Assembly (NCBI RefSeq): GCF_022539315.1
Contig: NC_066317.1
Span: forward strand, 55,093,179-55,157,178
DNA length: 64,000 nt
Direction of reading: 5' to 3'
Source of the DNA: Serinus canaria
Taxonomy: Eukaryota > Chordata > Aves > Passeriformes > Fringillidae
Positions 1 to 12,100 of the stretch are shown one piece after another; positions within the stretch are counted from its first letter, which is position 1; each line of letters opens with the position of its first letter. The notes beneath the pieces are model-generated. The model saw nothing but the letters and a program-made list of their open reading frames with translations. It did no database searches and was not told where the DNA came from. Made by a program: the position numbers and the translations under genes.

Positions 1-2733
1 AGATTTGAAATTAACAATTCTTGAGGCTTCCAGAAAGACAAGATTCATGAGTTCATGTGCAGAGGATGTAATTAATCCTGTCATAGTCCTCTGTTTCACT
101 GCCATGTACAGAGTAGTCACTGTGCTGCTTCTGCATCTCTCAGGTCATAATGTCTGCTTATATTGTGTCATAGCATTTCTTTCCAGTCTCATAGGAAACA
201 GGGGAGGGTTAATTATTTTATCCATTTTCTTACTTTCTTCAGGTCAAAATTGAGCAGAAACATAGCTCTCATCAGGAAAATATGAACTGATTAGTGTTCC
301 ATCTGTGGCACGCCTTGACTGCCAATGGATTTTTTAATTATATTAAAATGATGGACTTTGTACTTTGATATAAGAAGTGAAATAGGAAGCGAGTTTCTAG
401 TAATTGCTTTAAAATGTACTTTGGAGGAAATATGGAAATATTAGCATTACCAGTAATACAATCTGAATGAGCTAAATGGGAGGTGTAATGAAAAGTTCAA
501 GGCAGGAAGGAGCAGGAAGAATATTGAAAATGTCATTGGATGCTGGCTGAGGTATCATTTCCCAGATGATACTTTGGCCTGCCCCTGCTGTATCTGAGTA
601 CCAAAGGAATGGCTCAGGAGTGACTCTGCTGATACTGATTTACTCATTTTCATTGCTCCTCCTGGTGCATAGCCATATCCTTGATGTGTGTTTACAGATG
701 ATATCCACAGCATAATGTCTAAATTAGAATCGACTTTTCTATGCCTGTTCTACCTTCCAAGATAGTTCTTTGCTCCTAGCTTTCATGTTGGGACTTCACT
801 GAAATATATAGTGCACAGCCTTTGCTATACTGTTCTAAACAGCCAAATTCACTGGAAAAATACAGCTTAATTAACATTTTTGACAATATGCAACAGCAAG
901 CAAAAGGAAGAAATATTTTTTGATCTTTGGGATTAAGTCCTCCAGCCTTAGGACAAGAGCTGTACATCTTGAGAGCCACAGGAGACTGCTTTAGCTGCAT
1001 CTTCAGTATTTTCCCTTTCCAGCATTTAAACTTTTTCAAATTTTAATTTTTATTTGAATACTTATTTGAATATTTATTTTTGATTCTGTGTGGGAGAAAA
1101 CTGCTGTGAACATCAAACCCTGTGAAACAATGGATAAGACATTTATAGGATATAGACCTGCAGGAAGCTTTGTTAGCTTTGTTGCTCATGAAAATACTTG
1201 AAATTTTTACAAATTGTGAAAGTTCATAATCTAGCTGTTTCTAGCTGTATGAATTTTCAGTTTTCTGAGAAATGGGTTTCTTTGATTCCAATGAAAGCCA
1301 GATTTAAGACAAAAGCAATGCTCTGAAATGGAGTTCAAGAAATAGCTGCATTAAAAAAAGTTTACAACTACAACAGTTTGAGTATTTCATCCCTCTACTA
1401 CCACTTCAAGTCTCATTACTTTGGGTAAAAAGAGTGCATCTCTAAGAATCTACTTTCTTTTAATTTATACATAATTTTCATTAAAGTCCCAATCCCAAAT
1501 TTTCTGACAAAGTCTATACCCACTTTCAGAGTTATTGACATCTTTAATACAGGTCTGCTTTTGTCAGCATAAAATTTAAAATCCATTACCTTTTCAGAGT
1601 AATATTTGAAATTGAAGTAACTAATTGACACAAAACCAAGACATATATAGCATCTAGCTACAAATGTCAAGAGAAAACTTCAACACACCATAGCTGTCCC
1701 AAATTTTCTCTTCATTTTCTAAAAATGGATAGTAAGCAGTGCAGAACATAGACTTGTTTGTAGTGTTATTAGCCTTTGAGTCCCCATAGTCCTGACTGGC
1801 CCATAGCCAATCTGAAGCCCCAATTAGGCAAGCACAGAATTCCATTCATGCTTAAAATTCATAAAAAATACAGTACATATGTTGAAACTCTACAAAAATA
1901 GTGTGGCTTACTTTTATTACACCCTGATCTCTTGTTTTCTACCTTCTATTGCTGTCACTTACTGCCTTTATGGGTAAGTGACTTAATGATACTTTATCTG
2001 CAAACAGTTCTCTTGTGTCTTGTTTTATTTTTACTAACATAAACCTTTCTGTAACTGTGGCTTTCTGTTTTAGCAAACACAACCCTACAGCACTGTCTCA
2101 TTATATGACCTCATAATGCTGAAAAATTTTAGGGGGTAAGTTTGACTGTAGATTGACTGTGAAGGTTCTGTTTTATTTTATAAACATGGTGAAATCCATA
2201 TTAGTGAGATTCTCTATTTTATTGCTTGCTCTAGTATCTATGTCATCACTGACATCAGCTTTAAATGTGATCTGGGTGCTTCCATAGGGATTCAATTTCT
2301 TTAAATAAGACTAAAATATGAAGAATCAGCAAACAACCTTAAAATATAATTACACATTGCATAACAGACAAAATTATGGCATTGTGCATTTTCAGTAAGA
2401 GATTCAAAAATATATGCTGTGAGAAAACAATTGGGGATGTTGTTTCTTCCTTAGTTTAAGGTTTTCATCTAAGGATATGTCTCAGACCTCCACCAGGCTC
2501 TCCAGAAAGGCTGGGTATCCTGAGGGGCCCATGGCTTTTCTGCCAGTTCCCTGCAGATATTATGGATACCCTAGAGGGTAAAAATGGCATGAGGTGCCTG
2601 CATTTAGGCAACTGAATCCCACCCTTGATGAAGTCCATTAACATGATTTGATCTTGGGTCAACATTCCCCATATAAAATTATCTGAGCAAATGCCAGAAA
2701 ATTGGCAACACGTAGCAGGAAGCCAAAAATGTT
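1..2733. other. Unique AT-rich DNA, no gene seen
   Basis: No reading frame here has protein-like composition, and no exon with matching splice signals stands out. The short open frames (at most about 90 codons) lie on both strands and are rich in codons expected from AT-rich DNA. I recognise no transposable element. Confidence 0.6.
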
Positions 2734-2767
2734 AAAAAAAAAAAAAAAAAAAAAGAAAAGAAAGAAA
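2734..2767. repeat. A21 homopolymer followed by GAAA-type repeat
   Basis: A run of 21 adenines (2734-2754) passes into GAAAAGAAAGAAA. There is no AATAAA in the 30 bases upstream, so it does not look like the tail of a retrocopy. Simple-sequence expansion is the simplest reading. Confidence 0.85.
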
Positions 2768-4276
2768 CACACTGTCAACTCACAGTAGTCATTGTATGGA
2801 AAGACAGAATTATGTGTAAGGAATCTTTTGGAGAATGGTGGTGAAAGGATACAATTAAAATATGTTTTTCAAATGTTGGTCTCAACATTTGAGAGTGTTG
2901 AGATTTTCAATCTTTGCAGAAATTCTCTAGGGAGTTAGCAAATTGATACCTTCTGAAAGAAAGCATTAGTCAAAGGAACTTTCTCATCTATTGAATGTTA
3001 TTGACGGTGTAGTTTACTCTAAGAAAAGTCTAGAAAATAGGGATAAAAGTTTCTCAGAAAATAGCCTAAGCTTCAAAGCCATGAAAACAATACAAGATTT
3101 ACAGAAAAAAAAAGTTTACATTATATAGAGTCAACAGAAATTCTCTTGGTGAAACAAATACAAACATATCTCAGGCATAACAAACTGAAACCTAATTCAG
3201 CTTTCAACCCTTTCAAAACTTAGCTGTAGGCAACCTTACCAGTGAAGATATTACATGAAAATGAAATGACAAAATGACATTTTTTGAATGACACTTTTCT
3301 TTTAGCCTAAATTATTTAATAATTTTTATGTAAATCTATTAGTAATTTGGGCTGACTGAAAGCTGCAGTTGTTGCATTAACTCAGGTGCAATCAAGTTAG
3401 CATTTCTGTTTCCAAGCATGAAAAAGAATACTATTTTTGAAGGCAAAAGCCCATAGCTATTTTTCAGCCAATCATACAATGTAAACATTTTTCCAACTCA
3501 TTAATATGTCTTGGGAACAGAGATGAATATTTGTAAATAATTATTTCAACCGAAATTAATGCATTCACTGTTGCATATCTTTGTATATATTGCCTCACTA
3601 AATTAATTACATTTATTATTAATGTTTTTCTCTGGGGAGACTTCTATCAACCACTGAAGTGATTTCACATGTTTTGGCAGTGAGTGTTTCACAAATTTAA
3701 AAATATTGTTCCGTATTTTAAGATGTTTGCTCACAAGGGTAACTACAGGTGACAGTCTTTTGAGAGGGAGATGAGGAAGTTTTAAAATCTCAAAACTGGT
3801 AAAATATTCTATATTTGTAATTTTACCACAGGCACCCCAAAATACATGAGAATCTTGACAAAAGGACACCAAACCGGAAGATTTCTAAGTACTGACAAGT
3901 TACTCATCTTTTGTAATTGGTTGCTGTGTTATTATGCTATTATGTTATTATATGAGTTATGTTACTAGTGCAATAGAATTTAATTTCTAGCAAAGTAAAT
4001 AATCCTGTTCTTATATTTAAATAGATAAGGAAGGTAGAATAAATACTCCAGAGATGTCCCATTTTTCATTTCTGGCTCAATTCAAACCTTTTTATATGCG
4101 TATACAGCTAAAAATGCTGCTACATTCTGGGTGTGATTGTATATGTTTATGAATGTGGGATGCCATATGTAAGGCATATACAGGAACTGAACACTGGAAA
4201 CAAAATTGTATTAAAAAGTTTTTATAAAAGTATTATCCCAAGATTTTCAAGATGAAAGATGTTCACAAGAGGGTGA
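2768..4276. other. Unique AT-rich DNA
   Basis: No gene or known element is seen. At about 3928-3962 there is a short imperfect array of TTATG/TATTATG units. At 2871-2903 two short hairpins compete for a middle arm. Confidence 0.55.
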
Positions 4277-4341
4277 TTGTAACCCTAATGCATCATTTCA
4301 CCTCATCACTATAAACTGTTGTAATCCTAATGCATCATTTC
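4277..4341. repeat. Partial tandem duplication, period 42
   Basis: The 23-base unit TTGTAACCCTAATGCATCATTTC at 4277-4299 returns at 4319-4341 with one change (ACCC to ATCC). The 19 bases between the copies are not repeated, so this is either a partly eroded tandem duplication or a local copy event. Confidence 0.8.
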
Positions 4342-5731
4342 TCATTTGCTGTTCTGAGGAGCTGAGAGAAGAGATTCATTCCTGAAGTACAAGGTACAAC
4401 TCACTGCTGTGAAAAACAATTGAAAATAACACCAAAGTTTTTAGGGGGAATTCAATAGCACGTCTTACATGTGTATGGCCATTAACAGGGGGCAAAAATT
4501 TGTGTGAATATTTCATTTACTATTTTTCCCATTTTATTCCACTCATTTGTCTCAGGCACATTGTTAAAAGTTCAGTTGGGTGCTCAACACCAAACTGACC
4601 ATCTCAAAGCACCATTTCATTGGCAGGAAAACTAAACTATAGAGAAGGAGAGGCTTTTTTTTTTCAGAAATGGTGAGTGACCACATCCTAGATGAAGTCA
4701 TTGGGATCCCTGGACACTCACCTTTCAGGAACTGTAAATCACCCATGGGTACTGAGGAAGTCAGGGCCCAGACCAAAAATAGAAAGCATTTTTCCTGTGT
4801 TGCAGGTTTACATTAAACCCACAAGTCCCTTCCTTGTATTTATCTGCCAGACCACTACTGTGGTGATTTCTCGTTATAATGTCTTAAATTACAGAGTAAA
4901 GCAGAAGTAGATAATTTTGGTTTTGCTAAATGGTTTTTATATAGATTGTCAGATTGGACAGACAATTCATGTCTTATTTAGACGGAACCTGCTTTTTGCA
5001 GAGTTCCTGTGGATGCTACATTTAAGGCTGCTAATTGACCCACAGGACACTTATTTTGAACAAAAATATATGTAAGATCAATTAAGCTCTACTGTGGCTA
5101 TTTCACTTGTTTATATAGCAAGGGGGTTATTTCAGGTTAAAATGTATTTCTTTCAACAAATTCAGAGATTCTTACCAGGAAAATAATGTCATCATAGCTG
5201 AAACAAGAGCTTCTGATAAACATAGCAAAGATTCAAATGGAGACAAATGAGTTTAAAATATGAAAAGTGGTGGCAGACATATCACAGTTGTACTAACATT
5301 ATTCAAAAATATTGTTGGTTTTGTATGCAATCCACTGTACAGCTCTCAATGAATATGCCATCCACCTACTCCTGAGAATATTCATGACACTGCTGCTAGA
5401 CTGTATAAAGTCACTGTCACTAGACTACTAAGGGGAACAAAGAAGGTTGACATTCTCACGTGCAGCTCTGCAAATCACATCATATTTGACACAGACTTCA
5501 GCTGATACCATCATTTATACTTTGAGTCCAACACAGTATTTAACTCTTTCCTTGCCTGATAGTTATAGTTTATACTTATTGTGCCTTCAGTAGATTTCTA
5601 AAAGTGTTTACCCAGTAAATACCAACAATATCAAAGGAGTGATTTCAGATCTTATGCACAGACAGAGTATACAAAGCCCAAGAAGGATGAAAACAGAGTA
5701 ACTTTTTATTTTGTAATTAGAATAATGATGA
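4342..5731. other. Unique AT-rich DNA
   Basis: No gene, RNA gene or recognisable transposon. The pyrimidine run ending in CAG near 4655-4669 resembles a 3' splice site, but no open exon with a donor follows. Confidence 0.55.
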
Positions 5732-5787
5732 GATATCATATCATATCATAATATCATATCAGCATATCATAATCATCATATGATATC
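5732..5787. repeat. CATAT/ATATC microsatellite with palindromic ends
   Basis: An interrupted array of five- to six-base units built from ATATC and CATAT. Its ends form a 9-bp inverted repeat: GATATCATA at 5732-5740 pairs with TATGATATC at 5779-5787. The whole tract can fold back or be extruded as a cruciform. Confidence 0.8.
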
Positions 5788-5859
5788 CCCTGACATTATG
5801 GTGCATTTTAATAAGCATTCTAATAAAGAAGGTTCTAATAAGATCCTTTTCTCAGAGTA

Positions 5860-6080
5860 ATTTTACCTAGTGCTTCTTCCCAGGCAGACCTCAGTCTTTG
5901 TGCCCAGCAGATCCTGCTGGGGTGGGCAGGCTGCACAGAAGGTCCCCCAGTGCAGAAGTAAAGGCCTGTCCAGCACAGGGGGCCAAGGGGACAGGAAGGT
6001 GCTGTGACTGAAGGCCCCTCTGCTGATGGGAACCTTGAAAATTCTTGCTGATGTAAACAAAGTTCTAGAGGATGACATTA
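5860..6080. other. GC-richer island of unknown origin
   Basis: This stretch is visibly richer in G and C than the several kilobases on either side and contains runs such as GGTCCCCCAG and GGGGGCCAAGGGG. A 71-codon minus-strand frame covers it (5863-6078), but I recognise no protein family. It could be an old repeat fragment, a non-coding exon or a regulatory element. It is not CpG-rich enough to call a CpG island. Confidence 0.4.
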
Positions 6081-6413
6081 CCTTTTCACTGAACTGCTTC
6101 TCTCAATCAAAACTCAAACCTTTTCTCTTTTTTTTTTGTTTGTTTGCTTGCTTTGTTTAGATTTAATTAGGATTCAACCACAGTTTCAAACACAGACATG
6201 GAAATTAATTATACCTTGAAAAAAACCTATGTCTTGAATGGATTTTCATGTAGCATTTAGGTACAATGACAATTTAAATGGTGTAGCTATATTTAAATGG
6301 GAATACTGATGAGGAAATATCTCCCTTGGAATTTGATTCTGAGTTTTCACTTTGCCTTTGCCTACAGTTCAAAATACTGGTAATAATTGAAAAAACTCCT
6401 CCCCCACCCCCCC

Positions 6414-6455
6414 AAAAAAAAAAAAAAAAAAAAAAAAAAAACAAAAAAAAAAAAA
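6414..6455. repeat. A28-C-A13 tract next to a C-rich run
   Basis: 28 adenines, one C, then 13 adenines, directly preceded by a C-rich run (6398-6413) with a single A. Read on the minus strand this is a T-tract followed by G7-T-G5. No poly(A) signal sits at the right distance for a processed transcript. Confidence 0.85.
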
Positions 6456-7420
6456 GCAAGCAGTAATCACTGATCTGGAATGCAGCTACCTGGGTTGAAG
6501 TGAATTTTATCTTCCACCATGTCACACCTTTGCGGAACTAAATTTGCCTTGTATGATCTTGTCATCTCTGTCTGAAATTTAACTCTACTTTTACCAGCAG
6601 GGCAACTGAGAGATCTCTCATCTTTGAAACTCATGAAATATTTATCAGAATATGTGTATTTAGATTAGCCTATTTCTGGGTTCTTATAATCCTTGTGAAA
6701 ATGGTACAAAATCTCTGAATGTTGGATTAGTACTAATGTCTGATCATCCAGTATAGTCTTAAAAATAAGTGTGTACCTCCAAACTTACATGTGAAGAAGA
6801 AAATGGAAGTAAAGAAAGTCAATACATAAGAAAATAGAACTAGTAAAAAGAATGTGAATCCCCAAGCTCTGGGTCTGTGAGAGAAACAGATCTTTTTAAA
6901 GAGCCTGAGAGAAAGAAAAGCAGGAAGAAAATGTGATTCATACAGTCTTGTCTGGGCTGCAGAATAAGTTTAGAATCTGTGCATAAGAAGTCTGTCCAGA
7001 AAACATTTTCTTACATACTAAAGACCAAAGCACCTCAGTCAATCAGATGCAAAAAAAGCAAACTGGATTGGTAGAGACAGAATATTTTAAATTAGTGCCC
7101 TCTGTTCTTCTGAGCATCAACTGAGACATAGCACAATATGGCTTTAATTTGCAGAGAATTTCTGAGATTATTAAGTTATTGTTTTAAAAATGTTTTTTCT
7201 TCTTTGTATCCAAAAAAAAAGGAACTAAATTGTTATCTGACAAATAATAGGAAAAAGTTGCTAATATAATTGATTCTTGAGAAATATAAATCCAGGAAGC
7301 ATCTAATCAAAAAGGACCCAGTCTTCAGCTGTGTAAGTTGGGCACTGAAGACTTGGGACTTCATTGTGCCCCATTAATCACATGCTCTAACCTATTTTCC
7401 AACCTGGTGATGTTGCTTTC
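6456..7420. other. Unique AT-rich DNA
   Basis: No gene or known repeat recognised. Confidence 0.5.
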
Positions 7421-7600
7421 TTTTTTTTTTTTTTTTTTGCAGCAAAGAGCAAGAAAGATTTTATTACACATCTCTTCTTTTAAAGAGTATTTGAAAAAAC
7501 ATTTGTGTTCCAGTAGGAAACTTAGGACAGGGAGAGGATTCATCCCACTTAACTCTTAAGCACTCAGCTGAGGCAGGAGTTGCTTCCAGTTATCCAAGGT
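7421..7600 (-). pseudogene. Candidate 3' end of a processed retrocopy
   Basis: Read on the minus strand there is an AATAAA signal (complement of TTTATT at 7460-7465), then 21 bases, then an uninterrupted A18 (the T-run at 7421-7438). That is the layout of a polyadenylated mRNA 3' end fixed in genomic DNA. The upstream minus-strand sequence (7466 towards 7600) would be its 3' UTR. The parent gene is not recognised. A 7-bp direct repeat GTTGCTT (7412-7418 and 7579-7585) could be a target-site duplication, but a match that short is expected by chance. On the plus strand the T-run followed by GCAG also mimics a 3' splice site. The 5' limit is a guess. Confidence 0.4.
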
Positions 7601-8590
7601 TCTGTGAAAGAGACAGGCATCTCCAGAGAGCAAGTCAGTTGACTCAGGATATTTCTCTCTCTAGCTCCACTGTTATTATAATGTTTTTTAAATGTTACAT
7701 AATATTTATGTCTGTTTACATAAATTATCCAAATTGCTCTCTATAGACTTGGCTACCAAGCCCTCATTACTGTGAACTGGTCTGAAGCCACAGCCTGGGA
7801 AAAACAGAATGAGTGTTGATGACTTTTCAGAGTTTTAAAAGGAAATTAGATATGATTATTTTTTTAAAGAAATACTAGTAAGACTGCAAGTTTTAAAATA
7901 AAATATAGGATCTTTAAGTTTGGGAGAAGTATAAAGAGGATTTGTTAACAACAAAAAAAGAAAAATGGAAGAAATGGAAAAATCATCTGTGTACAAAACA
8001 GAAGTTTTCTAGATCTCACTGGCACAAAAAAGTGAAGAAATCTCCAGCCTTTTGTTTTCTTTCTTGTTATAGTGAGGAAAAATCTAAGACTAAAAATTTA
8101 ATTCTTTCATATATAGCAATAAGATGTAGAGATTTTTCTTTTCTTTTCCACTTTTCCAGCCCAATCTAAACTCCAGAAACTCTGGTGAAAATGAGTTACA
8201 TTCAAATCTTTCAAACCAGTGATAAATTTAAAAAATTGTACTTTCTCCTTCTGGTAAAGCAACAAGTGTGCTTGGGCATTCTGTTTTTCTTGTTCAGTTT
8301 GCTTCCATATATATTTTTGTCAATATTCTGGAAATAATTAAGAGTCCTTGGAACCCTTTGACTGTCAGGTTAAAATCCATGGGACACCATCTTCCCAGTA
8401 AGCAGTGTAAGTAAATTACAGGGCTCAGTATGTGGTTTATGGTTAAAGATTCCCATAAAACAGCCTGCAGCTTCTAGCTTCAGAAACAGTCAGGTTTTTT
8501 GTGTGTTATTTAATTTCACTTTCCAAATCATGGGAAGAGAAATGAAACTATGGCAAAATTACTGTTTTGGTTGTTGAGCATTTTTTTCCC
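7601..8590. other. Unique AT-rich DNA
   Basis: No gene or known repeat. If the retrocopy at 7421 is real, part of this stretch may belong to it. Confidence 0.5.
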
Positions 8591-8718
8591 AGTGTGTGTG
8601 TGCGTGTGTTTTGTTTGGTTTTTTGTTGTTCTTGGTTGGTTTAGTTTAGGTTTTTGTCTGGTTTGAGTTTTGTGCCTTTGTTGGGGTTTTTTTTGGGTTT
8701 TCTTTTTGGTTTTTTTCA
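8591..8718. repeat. Strand-asymmetric G/T-only low-complexity tract
   Basis: About 130 bases composed almost entirely of G and T on the plus strand. It starts with a (TG)n run (about 8592-8610) and continues as irregular TTTGG, TTTTGTTT and GGTTTTTT units. C and A are almost absent. The many GG and GGG pairs could allow G-quadruplex-like folding of the plus strand. Confidence 0.8.
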
Positions 8719-9112
8719 TATTGCAGTAGATCTTGCTAATCAATTAATTGGTAATGTACAGACATAATTACCTCTTTCTGTGTCAATGCTCTGATAAAGC
8801 CAGCATGTACAAACACCAGTCATGCTGACTAGGTCAGAGTGGCAAGTGAGTCACATATCAAGGTAGGTTAAAAATATCTCTTTAAAAAAAATATTCTCCA
8901 AATGAAATAACAAATAACTATATTTGCTCAGATAGCAAATCTACAGAGTTTTTCTGGGGATTATGGAGAGTGAGCAACTTATGTCAGTTGTTATTTATGT
9001 TACAAGGTGTTAGTGAACAGAAGGCATGGATGCCTTGTGAAAACAAAATTATGGATGATGATATAACCATCACCTTTGTAGGATGTACTGCTGACCTGGG
9101 AACCTAACAAAA

Positions 9113-9154
9113 GTGCAGGTCTATTTTCCATACATTAGGAAAATAGACCTGCAC
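9113..9154. repeat. Perfect 17-bp inverted repeat (hairpin), 8-nt loop
   Basis: GTGCAGGTCTATTTTCC at 9113-9129 is the exact reverse complement of GGAAAATAGACCTGCAC at 9138-9154, with the loop ATACATTA. No mismatch or bulge occurs in the stem. The next outer pair does not match, so the symmetry ends sharply. No T-run follows, so it is not a terminator in the bacterial sense, and the stem is shorter and more perfect than a usual microRNA precursor. Confidence 0.95.
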
Positions 9155-12100
9155 ATGTTAAAAGATATGTGGCATAAGCTTTTCAGGAGCAAGCACCCTT
9201 AAAGGAAAAGCATATTTTTTTTACACTAATCATTCAGGCAGTCTTGCCTGAGTCACAAGAGGTGTGAGGATAGACACTGAATGTGAGCTATTCACTGCTG
9301 TGTAAAGAGAATGAAAAAGAAAACCAAGCAAAGCCCCATGGGACTCCTACAGGCTCTTGGGCTGTTATTGTAGCTCTGTGTGAGCATCTGCAGCTTGCTA
9401 AAACTAATGAGATGTTAGAGGGGCATCTGCAGATGAACTCCTAGAAGTTCAATGGAGCTTATTTCCTCATGCTTGCTCCTAACCTAACATTTGTGGGTTG
9501 GAGTGTTTGCACTTTATTTCAGTGTGGCATTTGAACATGATTTCATAAGTAAATGAGTCTTGGGACACCATCATGCCTGTGTTTGAAACTGTTGGCAGAT
9601 TTAAACAAAATTTGACAGACAAAAGTTTCAGATGTATTAGGTTGCTACAAGTTTCATAAAAACTTGATTAGATGGAGGAGGGAGACCATAGGGTATGATT
9701 TACTAGCCTGAGCATGGACTGTACTAATTTTTGTGGTATCCTAGAGCCATAACAGAAGGGCCCTCTCTGACTGTATCAGGTATAAGGAGATCCCAGAGAG
9801 ATTAGATGCCTGTGTTTAGGCATACTCTGTAAATCTCCAACACAACTTTCCAAACTGATGCAAAACTGGTATTATACCTCAAGTATTATTAAAATCTAGA
9901 GAACCTACACAGATCAGACTGCTGCAAGTGAAGTGCTGCAAGTAGCCAGAAGACTTCTGGGTAGAATTTGCAGCTGCCTAGTTTTAACATGTAAAGGAAA
10001 TCCTGCTTCCAGCTTTATGTAGAATTTTAAGAAGGAGATGAATAAATTTAAAAATATTCTCTGGTTTAAAAAAGAGGATTATCAAATACCACAAAATTTC
10101 CAAATTCATAAATATATCTTGGGACTTTCCCATAAAAAAAGTTGGCATTTCTTTACTTTCAATTTATTGCAGACAACTCTTCATTAAGCTACTTTTTGCT
10201 TTTAACTAGCTGAATTTCTTCAATGCAACCTCTTTTTAGATTTGCTGTTTGTTCAGTTTTTGTTTGTTTGTTTGTTATCTACAGGCAGCTTACTATATTT
10301 ATATTTTTATTCTGGGTGAAGATTGCTTGTTTAAGGACCACCTTCTGTAAATTGTTCTAAACACATACCACCACACATAGGAGTAGGGAAGTTTGCTGGG
10401 AAGACTTGCAGCATGGATTCATTTGAGAGGAAGGTCAGGTTTTTCCATAGTATGCAACATGAAGATTTTTATAGACAAGTCCCTCTATTCTAAGTTGAAT
10501 TAAAACCAGGTTGCATAAAGATGTCCAATACAGGAGATTTTAATAAATATTATGGAACTTTTCCAATTTTTGAGCATTCTGTAAGATGTGGTGATTTTTA
10601 ATAAAGCAGAACAATAAATACTCTAGAGAAAGGTTGAAATGAGAAGATTTGGGGGGGGGGCAGTGAGTTTTTAAGTTAGTATTATTTATAAAATATTTAA
10701 TAAATGTTTATTACATTATGTGGCTGTTACTGCAACAGTTCTATGGAGACACTCCTCCACCAGTTTGTGCCACAGCACAGGGGTTAGATACTGGTTTTAC
10801 TCTGATTCTAGAGAACACCTTTGGTGTTGCTACCACCTTCAAGAAAATGCAACAAAGTTTTGCTGAAATGCCAGACACTGAAGAATCTCAGGGAAATTTC
10901 TATTAGAGGAATCTCTATTTTCTTAGTAAATAGATTTTTCTTCAAATGTGATGACTAAATTTTCCTCAATGGAGTATTTACACCTGGGTTCTCTATTGTG
11001 TGTTTTTCTATATAGAAATAAGATTATAAATGCTTTTTTCCTTCTGGGAAATTTAATGTGCTCTGTACCAGACATGCAGGCTTTAGTCAAGACTTTCATT
11101 GTGGTGATTTTTCATGCTTTCTAGAGGTTGTTTTTGTTCTGGTACAAGAAAGGGGATGTTTTCCTTGCATGTTTCAATGTTCATGCAGCTGCTTTTAGGG
11201 AAAAAGGGAAAGAATAGGATGTGTCCTACCTGGAATTCAATGAAAAAGCAGGCAAATATGGGAACCTAAAGCAGACTGATGATAACATGACAGATTTAAG
11301 ACTAAAAGACACTCTACTCACTTTTTAATCCTTTGAAGTTCCTCAGATATGCAGATTGCATTGGCACCACTCTGACACCACCAAGTTTCAAGAGAGGGAT
11401 GCTTGCAATTCGCATTGCTTTTTGTTTTTGTTCACAGCAACAAAGCAGACAGAGAGAGCAGAGGGGCACTCTCTCTTGCTTGCAAACCAGATGAAGTTGG
11501 TAGACTTAATTTTAGGCTTAACTAATCTCTTCCATATTTATAAGGCTGGTACAAGTCAGGGCAAGTTAAAGAAAAAAAGATTGAGTGGAAATTTGTCCAT
11601 CAAGCTGAGCCAAAAAGAGTGGGTTTTTGTAAGCTGTATCTTAAGGGATAGGACAAAGTTTTAGTTCAGTCATATCCTGGAATTCTTGCAGAGTGGTAAT
11701 GCTGTGACAAGAAGCAAAAATTATTAACAAGACCTGTGAAAGCTGGTATCTTTCCAGCTCTCTATACTTTAATCTTCTGTCTATTAACTGCTGCAAATGC
11801 TGCATTGGCATATATTACAGCCACAGGTTAATTTCTCATTTCTCTCTAGCAGCACGCCCAATGGGATATAATACAATATTGCTATTTTACCTGGCTGTGA
11901 CATATGAAAAGATAGCTAATACCCTTCAGTTGTCTGAAATTCCCAAAAATGTTGTGGAAAATAACACCAATCATTCATTGCTAAAGTATCCATGAAGAGG
12001 AAGCAGATTGGTTTGTTACACTGGGTTACTTCTAGTTTAGTAAAGACCAAAAAAAGTACCTCAAGGATTCAGATTTGGTCTCTTTAGTTCTGTTTTGTGC

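Noticed and set aside
6398..6455. C-rich run plus A-tract as a SINE or retrocopy tail
   Set aside because: There is no poly(A) signal at normal spacing, no tRNA-like A and B boxes upstream and no known SINE sequence.
7411..7442. Functional 3' splice site (T18 then GCAG)
   Set aside because: The complementary strand explains the same bases better as an mRNA tail, and no donor or coding exon follows on the plus strand.
9113..9154. MicroRNA precursor
   Set aside because: The stem is only 17 bp, fully matched, and the total is 42 bases, well below the usual precursor length with its bulges.
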